A stretch of 64,000 bases of DNA from Agromyces marinus (lineage in GTDB: Bacteria; Actinomycetota; Actinomycetes; Actinomycetales; Microbacteriaceae). How positions within the stretch are numbered: the first letter of the stretch is position 1; each line of letters opens with the position of its first letter. A program made the translations under genes and the position numbers. The DNA lies in assembly GCF_021442325.1 (NCBI RefSeq), contig NZ_CP087879.1:2604001-2668000 (forward strand), given 5' to 3'. Under the pieces are notes generated by a model that made no database searches, had not been told where the DNA came from, and saw only the letters and a program-made list of their open reading frames with translations. Shown piece after piece: positions 1 to 6,739 of this stretch.

Positions 1-688
1 CGGCGAGCGCCGCCTCCGCAGCGGCCTGCGCGGCCTGCGCGGCGGCCAGCGCCTTCTCGGCGGCGATGCGCAGCTTCTCGCGCTCGGCGCGCGCGACCTC
101 GGCCTGGTCGGCGAGGGACTGCGCGGTGTTGCCCGCCTCCTGCGCCTCCTGGTAGATGTCGGCCGTGCGCTCGACGAGCTTCTCCATCGACCCGAGCTTC
201 GACAGCAACAGGTCGGTGCTCGCGGCGTCGCCCGCGTCGAACAGCAGGTTCACGCCGAGATCCGACCCCCCGGTCCGGTAGAGCTGCGCCGCGAGCTGGC
301 CGGCGTTGCTCTCGGCCTCGTCGGCGGCCGCCTGAGCCTCGTCCGCCTGCGCCTGGATGTCGTCGGCCCGACGCACCGCGTCGTCGTAGGCCTGCTGGGC
401 GACGAAGAGCTCCTCGGTGCGGCGCTCCGCCTCGGCGCGCGCCGCCGCGACGTTCGCCTCGAGCTCGCCGATCAGACCGATGATCTGGTCGACGGCCCGC
501 GCGGCGGCCTTCGTGTCGGCCTTCGCCTGCTGCACCTCGGGCCACGTCGGGTAGTCGGCGGCGTACGCGGGGGCGGGGTTCGCCACGACGCCGCCCGTCG
601 CGCCGATCACCAGGGCGAGCACCGCCGCGAACGCGCGCAGTCGGCCGCCGCGCGTGCGCGGGGATCCGGGCTCTGCGATTCGCGACAT
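1..688 (-). CDS. Secreted coiled-coil protein, N-terminal part (partial)
   Basis: The gene starts at 688 (ATG) behind GGGAAG and runs off the left edge of the window, so only about 229 residues are visible. Residues 1-45 are a signal peptide: basic start, hydrophobic core (FAAVLALVIGATGGVVA), then Ala-rich cleavage region before ADYPTWPEV. The rest is almost entirely heptad-like Ala/Glu/Gln/Arg helix with a short break at LYRTGGSDLGVNLLF. In the family this layout is typical of the N-terminal coiled coil of secreted NlpC/P60 or related peptidoglycan hydrolases (RipA-like). The catalytic domain would lie outside the window, so the enzyme class is inferred. Confidence 0.7.
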   Translation of the reverse strand, partial: MSRIAEPGSPRTRGGRLRAFAAVLALVIGATGGVVANPAPAYAADYPTWPEVQQAKADTKAAARAVDQIIGLIGELEANVAAARAEAERRTEELFVAQQAYDDAVRRADDIQAQADEAQAAADEAESNAGQLAAQLYRTGGSDLGVNLLFDAGDAASTDLLLSKLGSMEKLVERTADIYQEAQEAGNTAQSLADQAEVARAEREKLRIAAEKALAAAQAAQAAAEAALA

Positions 689-899
689 CTCTTCCCATCC
701 GCACGGCCGTCCGGCGCGCGCTCATGTTCTCCTGCGTGCGGGCAGTGGCCCTGCCACACTAGGCACGGAAGCGCGGCCCATCGGGCATTTCGCTCGGGCG
801 TGGCGGGAGTGCGTTCCGCCCGCCCGAGCTCGTTTTGGAATCTCGGCGAGGTTCGCATATGCTTTCTTCTCGGCGGTCGAACCTCACGGCGAGACCTCC

Positions 900-972
900 G
901 GCCCCATCGTTTAGCGGCCTAGGACACCGCCCTTTCACGGCGGCAGCACGGGTTCGAATCCCGTTGGGGTCA
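900..972 (+). tRNA. tRNA-Glu (TTC)
   Basis: A 73-nt cloverleaf. Acceptor GGCCCCA pairs with TGGGGTC with one G.U; the anticodon stem CCGCC/GGCGG encloses loop CTTTCAC with anticodon TTC; the T arm is ACGGG-TTCGAAT-CCCGT. CCA is not encoded. It is the first of a Glu-Asp-Phe tRNA cluster. Confidence 0.95.
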
Positions 973-1010
973 CCCCGCGATGGGTTTACAATTGAACAGC
1001 TTCTTTACGA

Positions 1011-1084
1011 GGCCCTGTGGCGCAGTTGGTTAGCGTGCCGCCCTGTCACGGCGGAGGTCGCGGGTTCAAGTCCCGTCAGGGTCG
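1011..1084 (+). tRNA. tRNA-Asp (GTC)
   Basis: A 74-nt cloverleaf. Acceptor GGCCCTG pairs with CAGGGTC and the discriminator is G. The anticodon loop CTGTCAC carries GTC, and the T arm is CGGG-TTCAAGT-CCCG. It is the second gene of the cluster, 38 nt after tRNA-Glu. Confidence 0.96.
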
Positions 1085-1157
1085 CTCAGGCGACAGGCCC
1101 TTTCCCTTTCGAGTGAAGGGGCTTTCTCCTTATCATCGAGGTGCTTCGGCACCCCGA

Positions 1158-1230
1158 GGCTCTGTAGCTCAGTTGGTAGAGCGTTCGACTGAAAATCGAA
1201 AGGTCACCGGATCGATGCCGGTCGGAGCCA
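1158..1230 (+). tRNA. tRNA-Phe (GAA), integration site of the mobile element
   Basis: A 73-nt cloverleaf with acceptor GGCTCTG/CGGAGCC, anticodon loop CTGAAAA (GAA) and T arm CCGG-ATCGATG-CCGG. The gene is intact. Its 3' part from the anticodon stem onward, plus the downstream terminator, is repeated exactly at 15724-15797, so this tRNA is the attachment site used by the element's integrase. Confidence 0.96.
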
Positions 1231-1261
1231 CAGTCAAAACCCCCGGTTTACCGGGGGTTTT
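1188..1261. repeat. attL (74-bp direct repeat, left)
   Basis: It runs from the anticodon stem of tRNA-Phe through the 3' end of the tRNA and the whole rho-independent terminator. It is identical to 15724-15797 at all 74 positions; identity stops at 1187/15723 on the left and 1262/15798 on the right. The strand crossover must lie within it; such integrases usually cut in the anticodon or T-arm part. Confidence 0.95.
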
Positions 1262-1262
1262 C
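1236..1262 (+). terminator. Rho-independent terminator after tRNA-Phe
   Basis: The arms CCCCCGG and CCGGGGG with a short TTTA loop are flanked by AAAA on the left and TTTT on the right. It can work in both directions, so it also ends the integrase transcript that arrives from the other side (integrase stop at 1277). It is part of the duplicated att sequence. Confidence 0.9.
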
Positions 1263-1276
1263 TCGTTGGCGTGGAC

Positions 1277-2497
1277 CTAACGCGAGGGCCTTCGGTGAGC
1301 TTGGGCCATTCTTGGGCCATTAACTCTAGACGGCGTCTTCCCCGGGGCCATCTCTGTTGCCGCGTCGTCCGCTGCTCCGAGCATCTGGTCGAGCGCCGCG
1401 CCAGCGCGGAGCGCGACGCCTTCTCGGGCGCGTGAATAGCGTTCCGTCACCTGCAGACTCGAATGGCCGAGGGTCGCCTGCACGTCGGGTGCGCTCGCGC
1501 CGGCGTCGAACAGGATCGTCGCGAACGTGTGACGCAGATCGTGGACGCGGAGGTCGGGCCGGCCGATCGCCTTGCGCAATTCCTCCCAGTCGACGCCACG
1601 GCGGGCGTTGTGGTTCGTGAGCCGTCCGCCGTCTGGTCCGGAGAACAGCAGGTCGCTCGGCTGCTTGCCGCGCGCGGCCTGCTCGGCGTACGGGCGCAGC
1701 GCGTCGATCAGCGGGACCTCGCGTGACTTGTGGCTCTTCGGGGACTGCTCGATCAGCTCGCCTCGCTGGCCGGGGCTCAGCGAGCGGCTGACGCGGATGA
1801 TGCCGCGCTCGAAATCGACGTCGCCGACGCGGAGCGCAGTCGCCTCGCCCGCGCGCATGCCGGTGTAGACGAGCGCGGCGACGTAGCTGCGGTAGGCGCC
1901 CTCCGGCACAAGCTCGAGGAGCGTGCGCACCTGGTCGAGTGTGAGCGCCCGCGAGATCGGCGAGACCGACTCGCGCATGCTCGGCCGCTTCACCTCGCGC
2001 GCCGGGTTGTAGTCGATGAACCGCGAACGCCGAGCACCGTCGAGCAGGCGCGAGAGCACGGCGAGCGCGTCGTTCTTCGCGGATGCCCCACCCGACCACG
2101 CGACCATCGCGGACTCGATCATCGGCGAAGTGATGTCCTGGAGCCGATGCCGGCCGAGACTCGGCTTCACACGCAACCGCCAGGCGACGCCGTAGCCTCG
2201 TGCGGTTGCGGGACGTACGGACGACTCGATCGCCGGCCAGTACTTCTCGTGCCACTGCTCGAGGGTCATCGAGCCATTCGGGTTGCGGCCGGCGACCATC
2301 TTCGCGAGCTCGCGCTTGGCCTCGGCGAGGGTGAGGAACATCCGCGTGCGCTCAGCCGCTCCCCCGTCGACGCTCGGCCCGACTACACGGATCTGGTACC
2401 GCTGTCGATCGGCGCGCCAACGGATGCCCTCGGGCAGAGGTCGCCCGGTGCGCGGATCGACCCGCGTCGGGGAATCTCGGCCCGGCCGACCGGCCAT
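1277..2497 (-). CDS. int: Tyrosine site-specific integrase
   Basis: A 406-aa phage-type tyrosine recombinase that inserts and, with Xis, excises the element at tRNA-Phe. The N-terminal 60-70 residues resemble an arm-binding domain (RWRADRQRYQIRV), followed by a SAM-like core-binding domain (about 75-165) and the catalytic domain. The catalytic set is visible: Arg in YTGMRAGEATAL (about 217), HDLRH (about 320), LGHSS (about 343) and the Tyr nucleophile in TERYSR (about 353). The start overlaps the stop of the upstream xis-like gene by one base (TGATG), indicating translational coupling. The 3' end of the gene contains two tandem 11-bp repeats that recur at the right end of the element. It ends 15 bp from attL. 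Confidence 0.95.
   Translation of the reverse strand: MAGRPGRDSPTRVDPRTGRPLPEGIRWRADRQRYQIRVVGPSVDGGAAERTRMFLTLAEAKRELAKMVAGRNPNGSMTLEQWHEKYWPAIESSVRPATARGYGVAWRLRVKPSLGRHRLQDITSPMIESAMVAWSGGASAKNDALAVLSRLLDGARRSRFIDYNPAREVKRPSMRESVSPISRALTLDQVRTLLELVPEGAYRSYVAALVYTGMRAGEATALRVGDVDFERGIIRVSRSLSPGQRGELIEQSPKSHKSREVPLIDALRPYAEQAARGKQPSDLLFSGPDGGRLTNHNARRGVDWEELRKAIGRPDLRVHDLRHTFATILFDAGASAPDVQATLGHSSLQVTERYSRAREGVALRAGAALDQMLGAADDAATEMAPGKTPSRVNGPRMAQAHRRPSR
1300..1321 (+). repeat. Tandem 11-bp repeat CTTGGGCCATT (x2), candidate integrase arm sites
   Basis: Two contiguous copies of CTTGGGCCATT lie 39 bp inside attL, within the 3' end of the integrase gene. The same 11-mer in the same orientation occurs at 14669-14679 and 15599-15609, with a shorter copy GGGCCATT at 15613-15620, just inside attR. 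Presence at both ends of the element suggests integrase arm-type binding sites; this is inference. Confidence 0.55.
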
Positions 2498-2694
2498 CAG
2501 GTCTCAGTGCCACCTCGGGCAAGGAGTTCGTCGATGGTGTCGGCGCTCCAGAGCAGGTGCTTGCCCATGTGGGCGTCGGGCTCGGGGATGAGTCCGTCGC
2601 GTCTGAGCTTGTCGAAGCTTGAGACCGGGATGCGACACCGCTCGGCCGCCTCGGCGCGGTTCAGGTACTCGACCCTCACGGCGATATCGACCAT
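2497..2694 (-). CDS. xis: Small MerR/HTH_17-type DNA-binding protein, likely excisionase
   Basis: A 65-aa protein with an N-terminal winged-helix signature (YLNRAEAAERCRIPVSSFDKL, then RRDGLIPEPDAHMGKHLLWSADTIDELL). This is the form of the small excisionase or AlpA/HTH_17 proteins found beside actinobacterial integrases, which bend DNA at att and favour excision. The ATG at 2694 follows GAAGGGG with 7-nt spacing. The stop overlaps the integrase start by one base, so both are made from one transcript. It could instead be only a regulator of int. Confidence 0.8.
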   Translation of the reverse strand: MVDIAVRVEYLNRAEAAERCRIPVSSFDKLRRDGLIPEPDAHMGKHLLWSADTIDELLARGGTET

Positions 2695-2745
2695 GACGAA
2701 CCCCTTCCGACCAGCCGCTCGCCGCTTGCCTCGCTACGCGGCTAT

Positions 2746-2797
2746 TTGCAGGTACCTGAGATTACCACCGTTTCGCATGTTTCGGCAACTACCTGAG
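2746..2797 (+). promoter_or_regulatory. Two copies of element-wide motif TTGCARGWACCTGAG / CGGCAACTACCTGAG
   Basis: Site A, TTGCAGGTACCTGAG (2746-2760), and site B, CGGCAACTACCTGAG (2783-2797), lie between the divergent xis-int (start 2694) and HTH gene (start 2818). A third copy, TTGCAAGAACCTGAG, sits 18 bp before the relaxase start. The recurrence at three control regions of one element suggests operators of a common regulator. Confidence 0.5.
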
Positions 2798-2817
2798 ATC
2801 ATGGCTAGACTCGGATC

Positions 2818-3507
2818 ATGGCCAAGCCCTCTCCCCGACCCGGTGACCAGTCCTTCGACGGCTTGCTGGTGCGGGACGACCTGCCCGACGGCTGGTACCT
2901 CCCGAACCGGTTCCCCGGCGAGCGCGACGACGATGCGAGCGCGAATATCGACGCGGTGCTCGGGTACGACGACCATCGTTCGCCGGCCGACTCCGACCAG
3001 AACGAGACCACCGACGGCCGCTGGCGCTACCTCGAGCACGAGGCCACGCACACCCGCGTGATGATCCGCCTGCAACGGCAGCTCTTCGCCGTGCCCGAAG
3101 AGGTGCGCATCACCGGCGTGATATACCTGCCCTGGCGCCCGGGCGAACCCATCACGAGCCAGCTCCTCCGCGAGTTGCCGACCGCCCGCATCGAGGCCGC
3201 GATCAACAAGCGGCTGTTCGCGATGAAGCGAACCGAGACGATCACGGGTGGCAAGATCGTGCTGCCGTCGGGTCGGAAAGTCAGCGAGCGCGAACTTCTC
3301 AAGCCGCTTGGCGATCCGAAGAAAGTGGCAGATTTCTACGAGCTCGTCGCACTGCAGCACGGCCGGCTAGCGCAGCGGGGCGACGCGAATCCGAGCGCGA
3401 CGATGGCACGAATCAACGGTGTCGCCCTCTCCACAGCCCAAGGCTGGATCACCAAGGCCCGCGACCGCAGGCTACTGCCGCCTGGGCGACGCGGCCGCGC
3501 CGGGTAG
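2818..3507 (+). CDS. Element-encoded protein with C-terminal HTH (putative regulator)
   Basis: A 229-aa protein. The N-terminal half is acidic with no recognised fold (DGWYLPNRFPGERDDD). The middle has a conserved-looking beta/alpha stretch (MIRLQRQLFAVPEEVRITGV, then RELPTARIEAAINKRLF). The last 60 residues form a helix-turn-helix with the pattern FYELVALQHGRLAQRG ... SATMARINGVALSTAQGWI followed by a basic tail. This C-terminal pattern recurs in actinobacterial integrated elements next to int and relaxase genes, where such proteins are usually left unnamed. It is transcribed divergently from xis-int with two ACCTGAG motifs between them. A role as the element's regulator is inference from the HTH and position. 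No strong ribosome site precedes the ATG. Confidence 0.75.
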   Translation: MAKPSPRPGDQSFDGLLVRDDLPDGWYLPNRFPGERDDDASANIDAVLGYDDHRSPADSDQNETTDGRWRYLEHEATHTRVMIRLQRQLFAVPEEVRITGVIYLPWRPGEPITSQLLRELPTARIEAAINKRLFAMKRTETITGGKIVLPSGRKVSERELLKPLGDPKKVADFYELVALQHGRLAQRGDANPSATMARINGVALSTAQGWITKARDRRLLPPGRRGRAG

Positions 3508-3627
3508 CAACGCCTGCTCGGGACGGTCACCTGCTCGCACACGTCAAGATCCGACAGTCGCCGCGGCAGTTTAGCTCGCTGACGAGACCTACTAGTCCTC
3601 TTTGCCGCCTCAAACGGCGCCGAGGTT

Positions 3628-4575
3628 CTAGCGTCGTGCGTCCGAATCCGGCTGACGGGCGAAGTGTGTAGCCGTACGGCTTGCTCTGGCCTCCGCACGG
3701 AGTTCTCGCATTGTGGCCATCGCGCCCTTGAACGTCGACTCCTGGCCAAGCCTCGGCAGCCATTGGAGCTTGATCGCGCGTGCGTACCTGAGGCGGCCGC
3801 GAATGCCAAGCACGACAGCGAATCGCACTCTCAGGGGTGGTTTGACGCGGTCGTTGTGCCAAGGGAGCAGTGTGAGAACCGTCTCGAGCGCGGAGATAAC
3901 GCCAACGACGTAGGCAAACGGCAGGACAGCCATCGGCAGCCAGATCGACATGGCGAGTATGAGGCCGGTTCCGACAACCTCGGCTCCAGTCCACTCCCGA
4001 TTCAAGACGCCAACGGCCGTCGCCACGATAAGGACGATCCCGATCATCACAAGCACGAAGTTTGCAAAGACGACCGCCGGCTTTCCGTTTTCCTGTCGAG
4101 CCGCGAACACTGCGAGGGCAGTTGCGATGACGCCGAATACTTGGAGGACCAGCTCTGCGACGAGCGGCAGCGATTCGAGGTTGACATACGCCGCAGCAAG
4201 GGCCGAAATGCCTACCGTGGCCTTCGCCGCATCTCGGATAAGGTGGCCGCCGTCCCCCTTGCCCGTGATGCTTCTGGCGATCAGCGGGAAGCCGACCGCA
4301 GCGGCCGTGATGATTGTGTCCTTGAGCATGTATGCATGCCAGAGCCAGGTCGTGGCCGCGCCCCATATGACCAAGGCAACGTAGCCGGCATAAGCGGCAT
4401 AGAGGACGAGCAGCCTGCCGGCGAACGCTGAACGGAGCACCCCGACTATCGCCGACCAAGTGCCGCGGCGGTCGCGAACGAGCGCGAAGATGACTATCGC
4501 GGCCAGAATGATGAGCGAGGCAATCTCGCGATCGGTCAGGAGCATCGGCGCCGAGAATTCCCAGGCCAACAACAT
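3628..4575 (-). CDS. Multi-pass membrane protein of unknown function (cargo)
   Basis: A 315-aa protein with about seven hydrophobic segments, for example ASLIILAAIVIFALV (about 20-35), LLVLYAAYAGYVALVIWGAA (about 55-75), FGVIATALAVFAA, FVLVMIGIVLIVATAVGVL and LPMAVLPFAYVVGVISALE. The last 70 residues are basic and soluble (RVRFAVVLGIRGRLRY ... ARQPDSDARR). No family is recognised. The ATG at 4575 follows GGGGA. It lies 42 bp downstream of the small YRYAYRP-motif gene on the same strand, so the two may be co-transcribed. G+C is lower than in the chromosome. Confidence 0.7.
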   Translation of the reverse strand: MLLAWEFSAPMLLTDREIASLIILAAIVIFALVRDRRGTWSAIVGVLRSAFAGRLLVLYAAYAGYVALVIWGAATTWLWHAYMLKDTIITAAAVGFPLIARSITGKGDGGHLIRDAAKATVGISALAAAYVNLESLPLVAELVLQVFGVIATALAVFAARQENGKPAVVFANFVLVMIGIVLIVATAVGVLNREWTGAEVVGTGLILAMSIWLPMAVLPFAYVVGVISALETVLTLLPWHNDRVKPPLRVRFAVVLGIRGRLRYARAIKLQWLPRLGQESTFKGAMATMRELRAEARASRTATHFARQPDSDARR

Positions 4576-4617
4576 GACATCCCCACGTCATCGTCAACGA
4601 GATTCAGACGCACCGCA

Positions 4618-4881
4618 CTAGAGGCGTTCAACTCGGACGGCGCGACTCATGCCCTCGACTTGCATCTTTCCGCTGGATACGCTCACAGCGGGCCGGTAGG
4701 CGTATCGATATTCGTAGCGGTACTCGACCTGTCGCCACACCGAGCCGTCTGTGAGCTTCACGACAGTGTCCCCGTCCCATCCGTTCCATTCGCCATCAAC
4801 TCGCAGTGTCAATTGGACCACCTCTCCGCCCTCTGGGTTCCTGGCCACGCTAGGCCCAACCTCAGACATCGGCGGCTGCAT
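4618..4881 (-). CDS. Small conserved protein with YRYEYRYAYRP motif
   Basis: An 87-aa protein. The ATG at 4881 is preferred because AAGGG lies 4-6 nt upstream; an in-frame ATG at 4935 has no ribosome site and overlaps the divergent gene's start. The C-terminal two thirds are a compact beta-rich domain: VVKLTDGSVWRQVEYRYEYR, AYRPAVSVSSGKMQVEGM, then VRVERL. This pattern, a tryptophan then alternating aromatics then YRP then VEGM, recurs in small bacterial proteins of unknown function. It probably forms an operon with the membrane protein downstream and is divergent from the 287-aa gene at 4934. Confidence 0.7.
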   Translation of the reverse strand: MQPPMSEVGPSVARNPEGGEVVQLTLRVDGEWNGWDGDTVVKLTDGSVWRQVEYRYEYRYAYRPAVSVSSGKMQVEGMSRAVRVERL

Positions 4882-4933
4882 CAGACCCTTCTGCGTGTTG
4901 CCCGCCGCCAATCCGAAATGGAGAGTCTTGAGC

Positions 4934-5797
4934 ATGCCGCGACGAAATCTATTGCAGGGCTGGTGCGCAGAAGGGGTGACACTAACGGGTGCGCTCGAAG
5001 GCGTCCCAGCCTCCTCGCATCAAGCGCGAGAGTCAGAATTTGCCTCGGCTGGCGCCGACGAGTCGCGTGCCGCCCTGTACCTGCACCTGTTCACGGGTAG
5101 TTTGCCGCAACTGGAAGACACTGCCGGACGACAGAGTGCGGTCGACCTCACACTTCATTCCAACTATGGCCTAGTCGGCATCGCCGAGGTCACTTCTACG
5201 CTCGATAGGCATTTCCAACGTGATTCCGGTCAATTGAGACGCCTCGTCGCGAGCGTGAACGCTGAGTATGCCGGTACTGGCGCCTGGTCACTCGGCTTCG
5301 AATACGGCTGGTCGATGCCCACGAACACGCAGTTGCCGGGACTAGCGCAGAGATTATCCGCCGAGTTGGAGCGAGCCGATGCCTCCACTAACGATGACGA
5401 GGCCGTGACGCTCGCAGAACACGTCCTCGCATATCGAGTCGAGCAAGGGCTAGGCCCACGCGTGCACCTGGCCAGCTGGAGCGCCAATGTTCCAACATCA
5501 GCCGACACCCCCTACCTGGATCGTCTCTCGACGTACCTCGCAGAGTCAGATCTGATCGCAAGGAAGCTCGCGAAGCTCGCGGCCGAAGGCGAGCGACTCG
5601 GCACCAACAGTCTGCACCTTTATCTCCTGATGGCTTCGACCGGCGTCGACGGCGGGTTATTGCCAAGCTCGCCGTCGTTCTTCACTTGGGGAAGATTTGC
5701 CTGCCCTGCTCCTGCCACCGATCTCTGGCTCGACGGCGGCACCGGTGAGATCTACCACTGGAGTCAAGACACGGGTTGGGTCTTCCACCGGGTCTAG
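4934..5797 (+). CDS. Protein of unknown function (cargo, possible nuclease-like fold)
   Basis: A 287-aa protein. The ATG at 4934 follows GGAGAG with 8-nt spacing, and the frame stays open upstream only over the divergent gene. Visible pattern: SAVDLTLHSNYGLVGIAEVT followed by STLDRHFQRDSGQLRRL at about residues 70-105. An aspartate on one strand and E-V-T-S on the next is the sort of arrangement seen in some restriction-like folds, but the usual (D/E)xK lysine is not seen, so a nuclease role is only a guess. The C-terminus is rich in tryptophan (FFTWGRFACPAP, then DLWLDGGTGEIYHW). No family is recognised. Confidence 0.65.
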   Translation: MPRRNLLQGWCAEGVTLTGALEGVPASSHQARESEFASAGADESRAALYLHLFTGSLPQLEDTAGRQSAVDLTLHSNYGLVGIAEVTSTLDRHFQRDSGQLRRLVASVNAEYAGTGAWSLGFEYGWSMPTNTQLPGLAQRLSAELERADASTNDDEAVTLAEHVLAYRVEQGLGPRVHLASWSANVPTSADTPYLDRLSTYLAESDLIARKLAKLAAEGERLGTNSLHLYLLMASTGVDGGLLPSSPSFFTWGRFACPAPATDLWLDGGTGEIYHWSQDTGWVFHRV

Positions 5798-5813
5798 TCC
5801 CGCTGAAGGGCCG

Positions 5814-6278
5814 TCAATCGAAGGAGTTTAGGGGCGCCTTCGCTTTGGCCGACAGACGCTCGAGCGCAGCGACGACATCCCAGAAGTTTGCATCGAGCCA
5901 CTCTTTCGCATCCGCCGATCCACGGTGTTTTGCCCCTACGCGAGTGCTCTTCAGCGCGTGGAGAGTCTGGCTCGAGCGCTCATCGATCAGTCCCTGGTCG
6001 TGAGCTCCATCGATGAGTTCAGCGAAGCTCATCCGTTTGGATCGCGGCAGGCCAAGGGACTTCAGCATGAGCTCAGCGGCGGTGTGAATCTCTTCGATCA
6101 ACACCTCCGCTGCGACTTCCTGGAAATGCCACGAGGCGAGCAAGTCCATCGTTATGACTAGCCGGTCGGCGAGGTGAGGGGCGTTCGTTGGAAACAGATC
6201 ATGGATCACCCCGGTCACGGGTATCGACCTGCCGCTAAGCGTCGGTATCCAGTCCTCGGGATACCGCTCGTACATCAT
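5814..6278 (-). CDS. HEPN-like protein (RX4H motif), second gene of a two-gene module
   Basis: A 154-aa, largely helical protein. Near the C-terminus is LHALKSTRVGAKHRGSADAK, which contains R-VGAK-H, an RX4H motif of the kind that forms the RNase site in HEPN domains, followed by a long helix (WDVVAALERLSAKAKAPL). HEPN proteins act as toxins or as effectors of abortive infection, usually beside a short antitoxin gene. Here a 96-aa gene ends 6 bp upstream on the same strand, giving a two-gene operon. Both assignments rest on the motif and layout alone; the typical Asn after Arg is a Val. Confidence 0.6.
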   Translation of the reverse strand: MMYERYPEDWIPTLSGRSIPVTGVIHDLFPTNAPHLADRLVITMDLLASWHFQEVAAEVLIEEIHTAAELMLKSLGLPRSKRMSFAELIDGAHDQGLIDERSSQTLHALKSTRVGAKHRGSADAKEWLDANFWDVVAALERLSAKAKAPLNSFD

Positions 6279-6284
6279 GCCTCG

Positions 6285-6575
6285 TTAGCGATTGAGGATT
6301 TCAATCAAGCCATTCGCTGTCTTCCGACGCGCCGAGGCCGTACGACCGGACACCGTCGCCTCTGCGATCGTTGGCAGATCTCGACGAAGCCTTTCAAGCA
6401 GGATGTCAAGCGCGTAGGTTTGGCCGTTCAGCGCGATGTAGGCCGTACCCGCGAGGACGGTGGTCGACACCCTCACTCTCAGCTTTCGCGCGCGGCGCCG
6501 GATCGCCGCAAAGCAGGCCCGCACGACCGGAAGGTCACCTTCCGATACGTGGAACGTGGCATCGAATCCAGCCAT
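6285..6575 (-). CDS. Small protein upstream of the HEPN-like gene (possible antitoxin)
   Basis: A 96-aa protein from the ATG at 6575 (GGAAG about 12 nt upstream); a TTG at 6593 is the alternative start. It begins MAGFDATFHVSEGDLPVV, with a basic centre (RRRARKLRVRV) and ending RRKTANGLIEILNR. No family is recognised. Its size, its basic nature and its place 6 bp before the HEPN-like gene would fit an antitoxin, but no antitoxin fold can be named. It is divergent from the relaxase gene. Confidence 0.55.
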   Translation of the reverse strand: MAGFDATFHVSEGDLPVVRACFAAIRRRARKLRVRVSTTVLAGTAYIALNGQTYALDILLERLRRDLPTIAEATVSGRTASARRKTANGLIEILNR

Positions 6576-6706
6576 GATCACGACCACTTCCAACGTCGGC
6601 TGTTGACGGCGCTCGTTGGCATGTTCGTGATACTAGGAGCTCCCACCGAAGCTACGCCGTTCGCCACGGCAAACCCGTCTGAATGGACGTATGCTACCGT
6701 AGGTAG

Positions 6707-6721
6707 TTGCAAGAACCTGAG
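6707..6721 (+). promoter_or_regulatory. Third copy of the ACCTGAG motif, upstream of the relaxase
   Basis: TTGCAAGAACCTGAG matches 13 of 15 bases of the site at 2746-2760. Directly upstream, CTACC-GTA-GGTAG (6694-6706) is an inverted repeat, and AGGTAGTTGC (6701-6710) is the exact reverse complement of 2785-2794. The position, 18 bp before the start codon and overlapping any promoter, suggests repression of the relaxase. Confidence 0.5.
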
Positions 6722-6739
6722 CTAGCTCGGAGGCCGGCA

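Noticed and set aside
4751..4933. A longer start for the 287-aa cargo protein (61 extra codons)
   Set aside because: The extension is antisense to the YRYAYRP gene, has Ser/Pro-rich shadow composition and lacks a ribosome site; the ATG at 4934 has GGAGAG upstream.
6594..6739. An oriT upstream of the relaxase
   Set aside because: The region is the expected place and has the inverted repeat CTACC-GTA-GGTAG, but no recognisable nic sequence could be assigned, so no feature is called.
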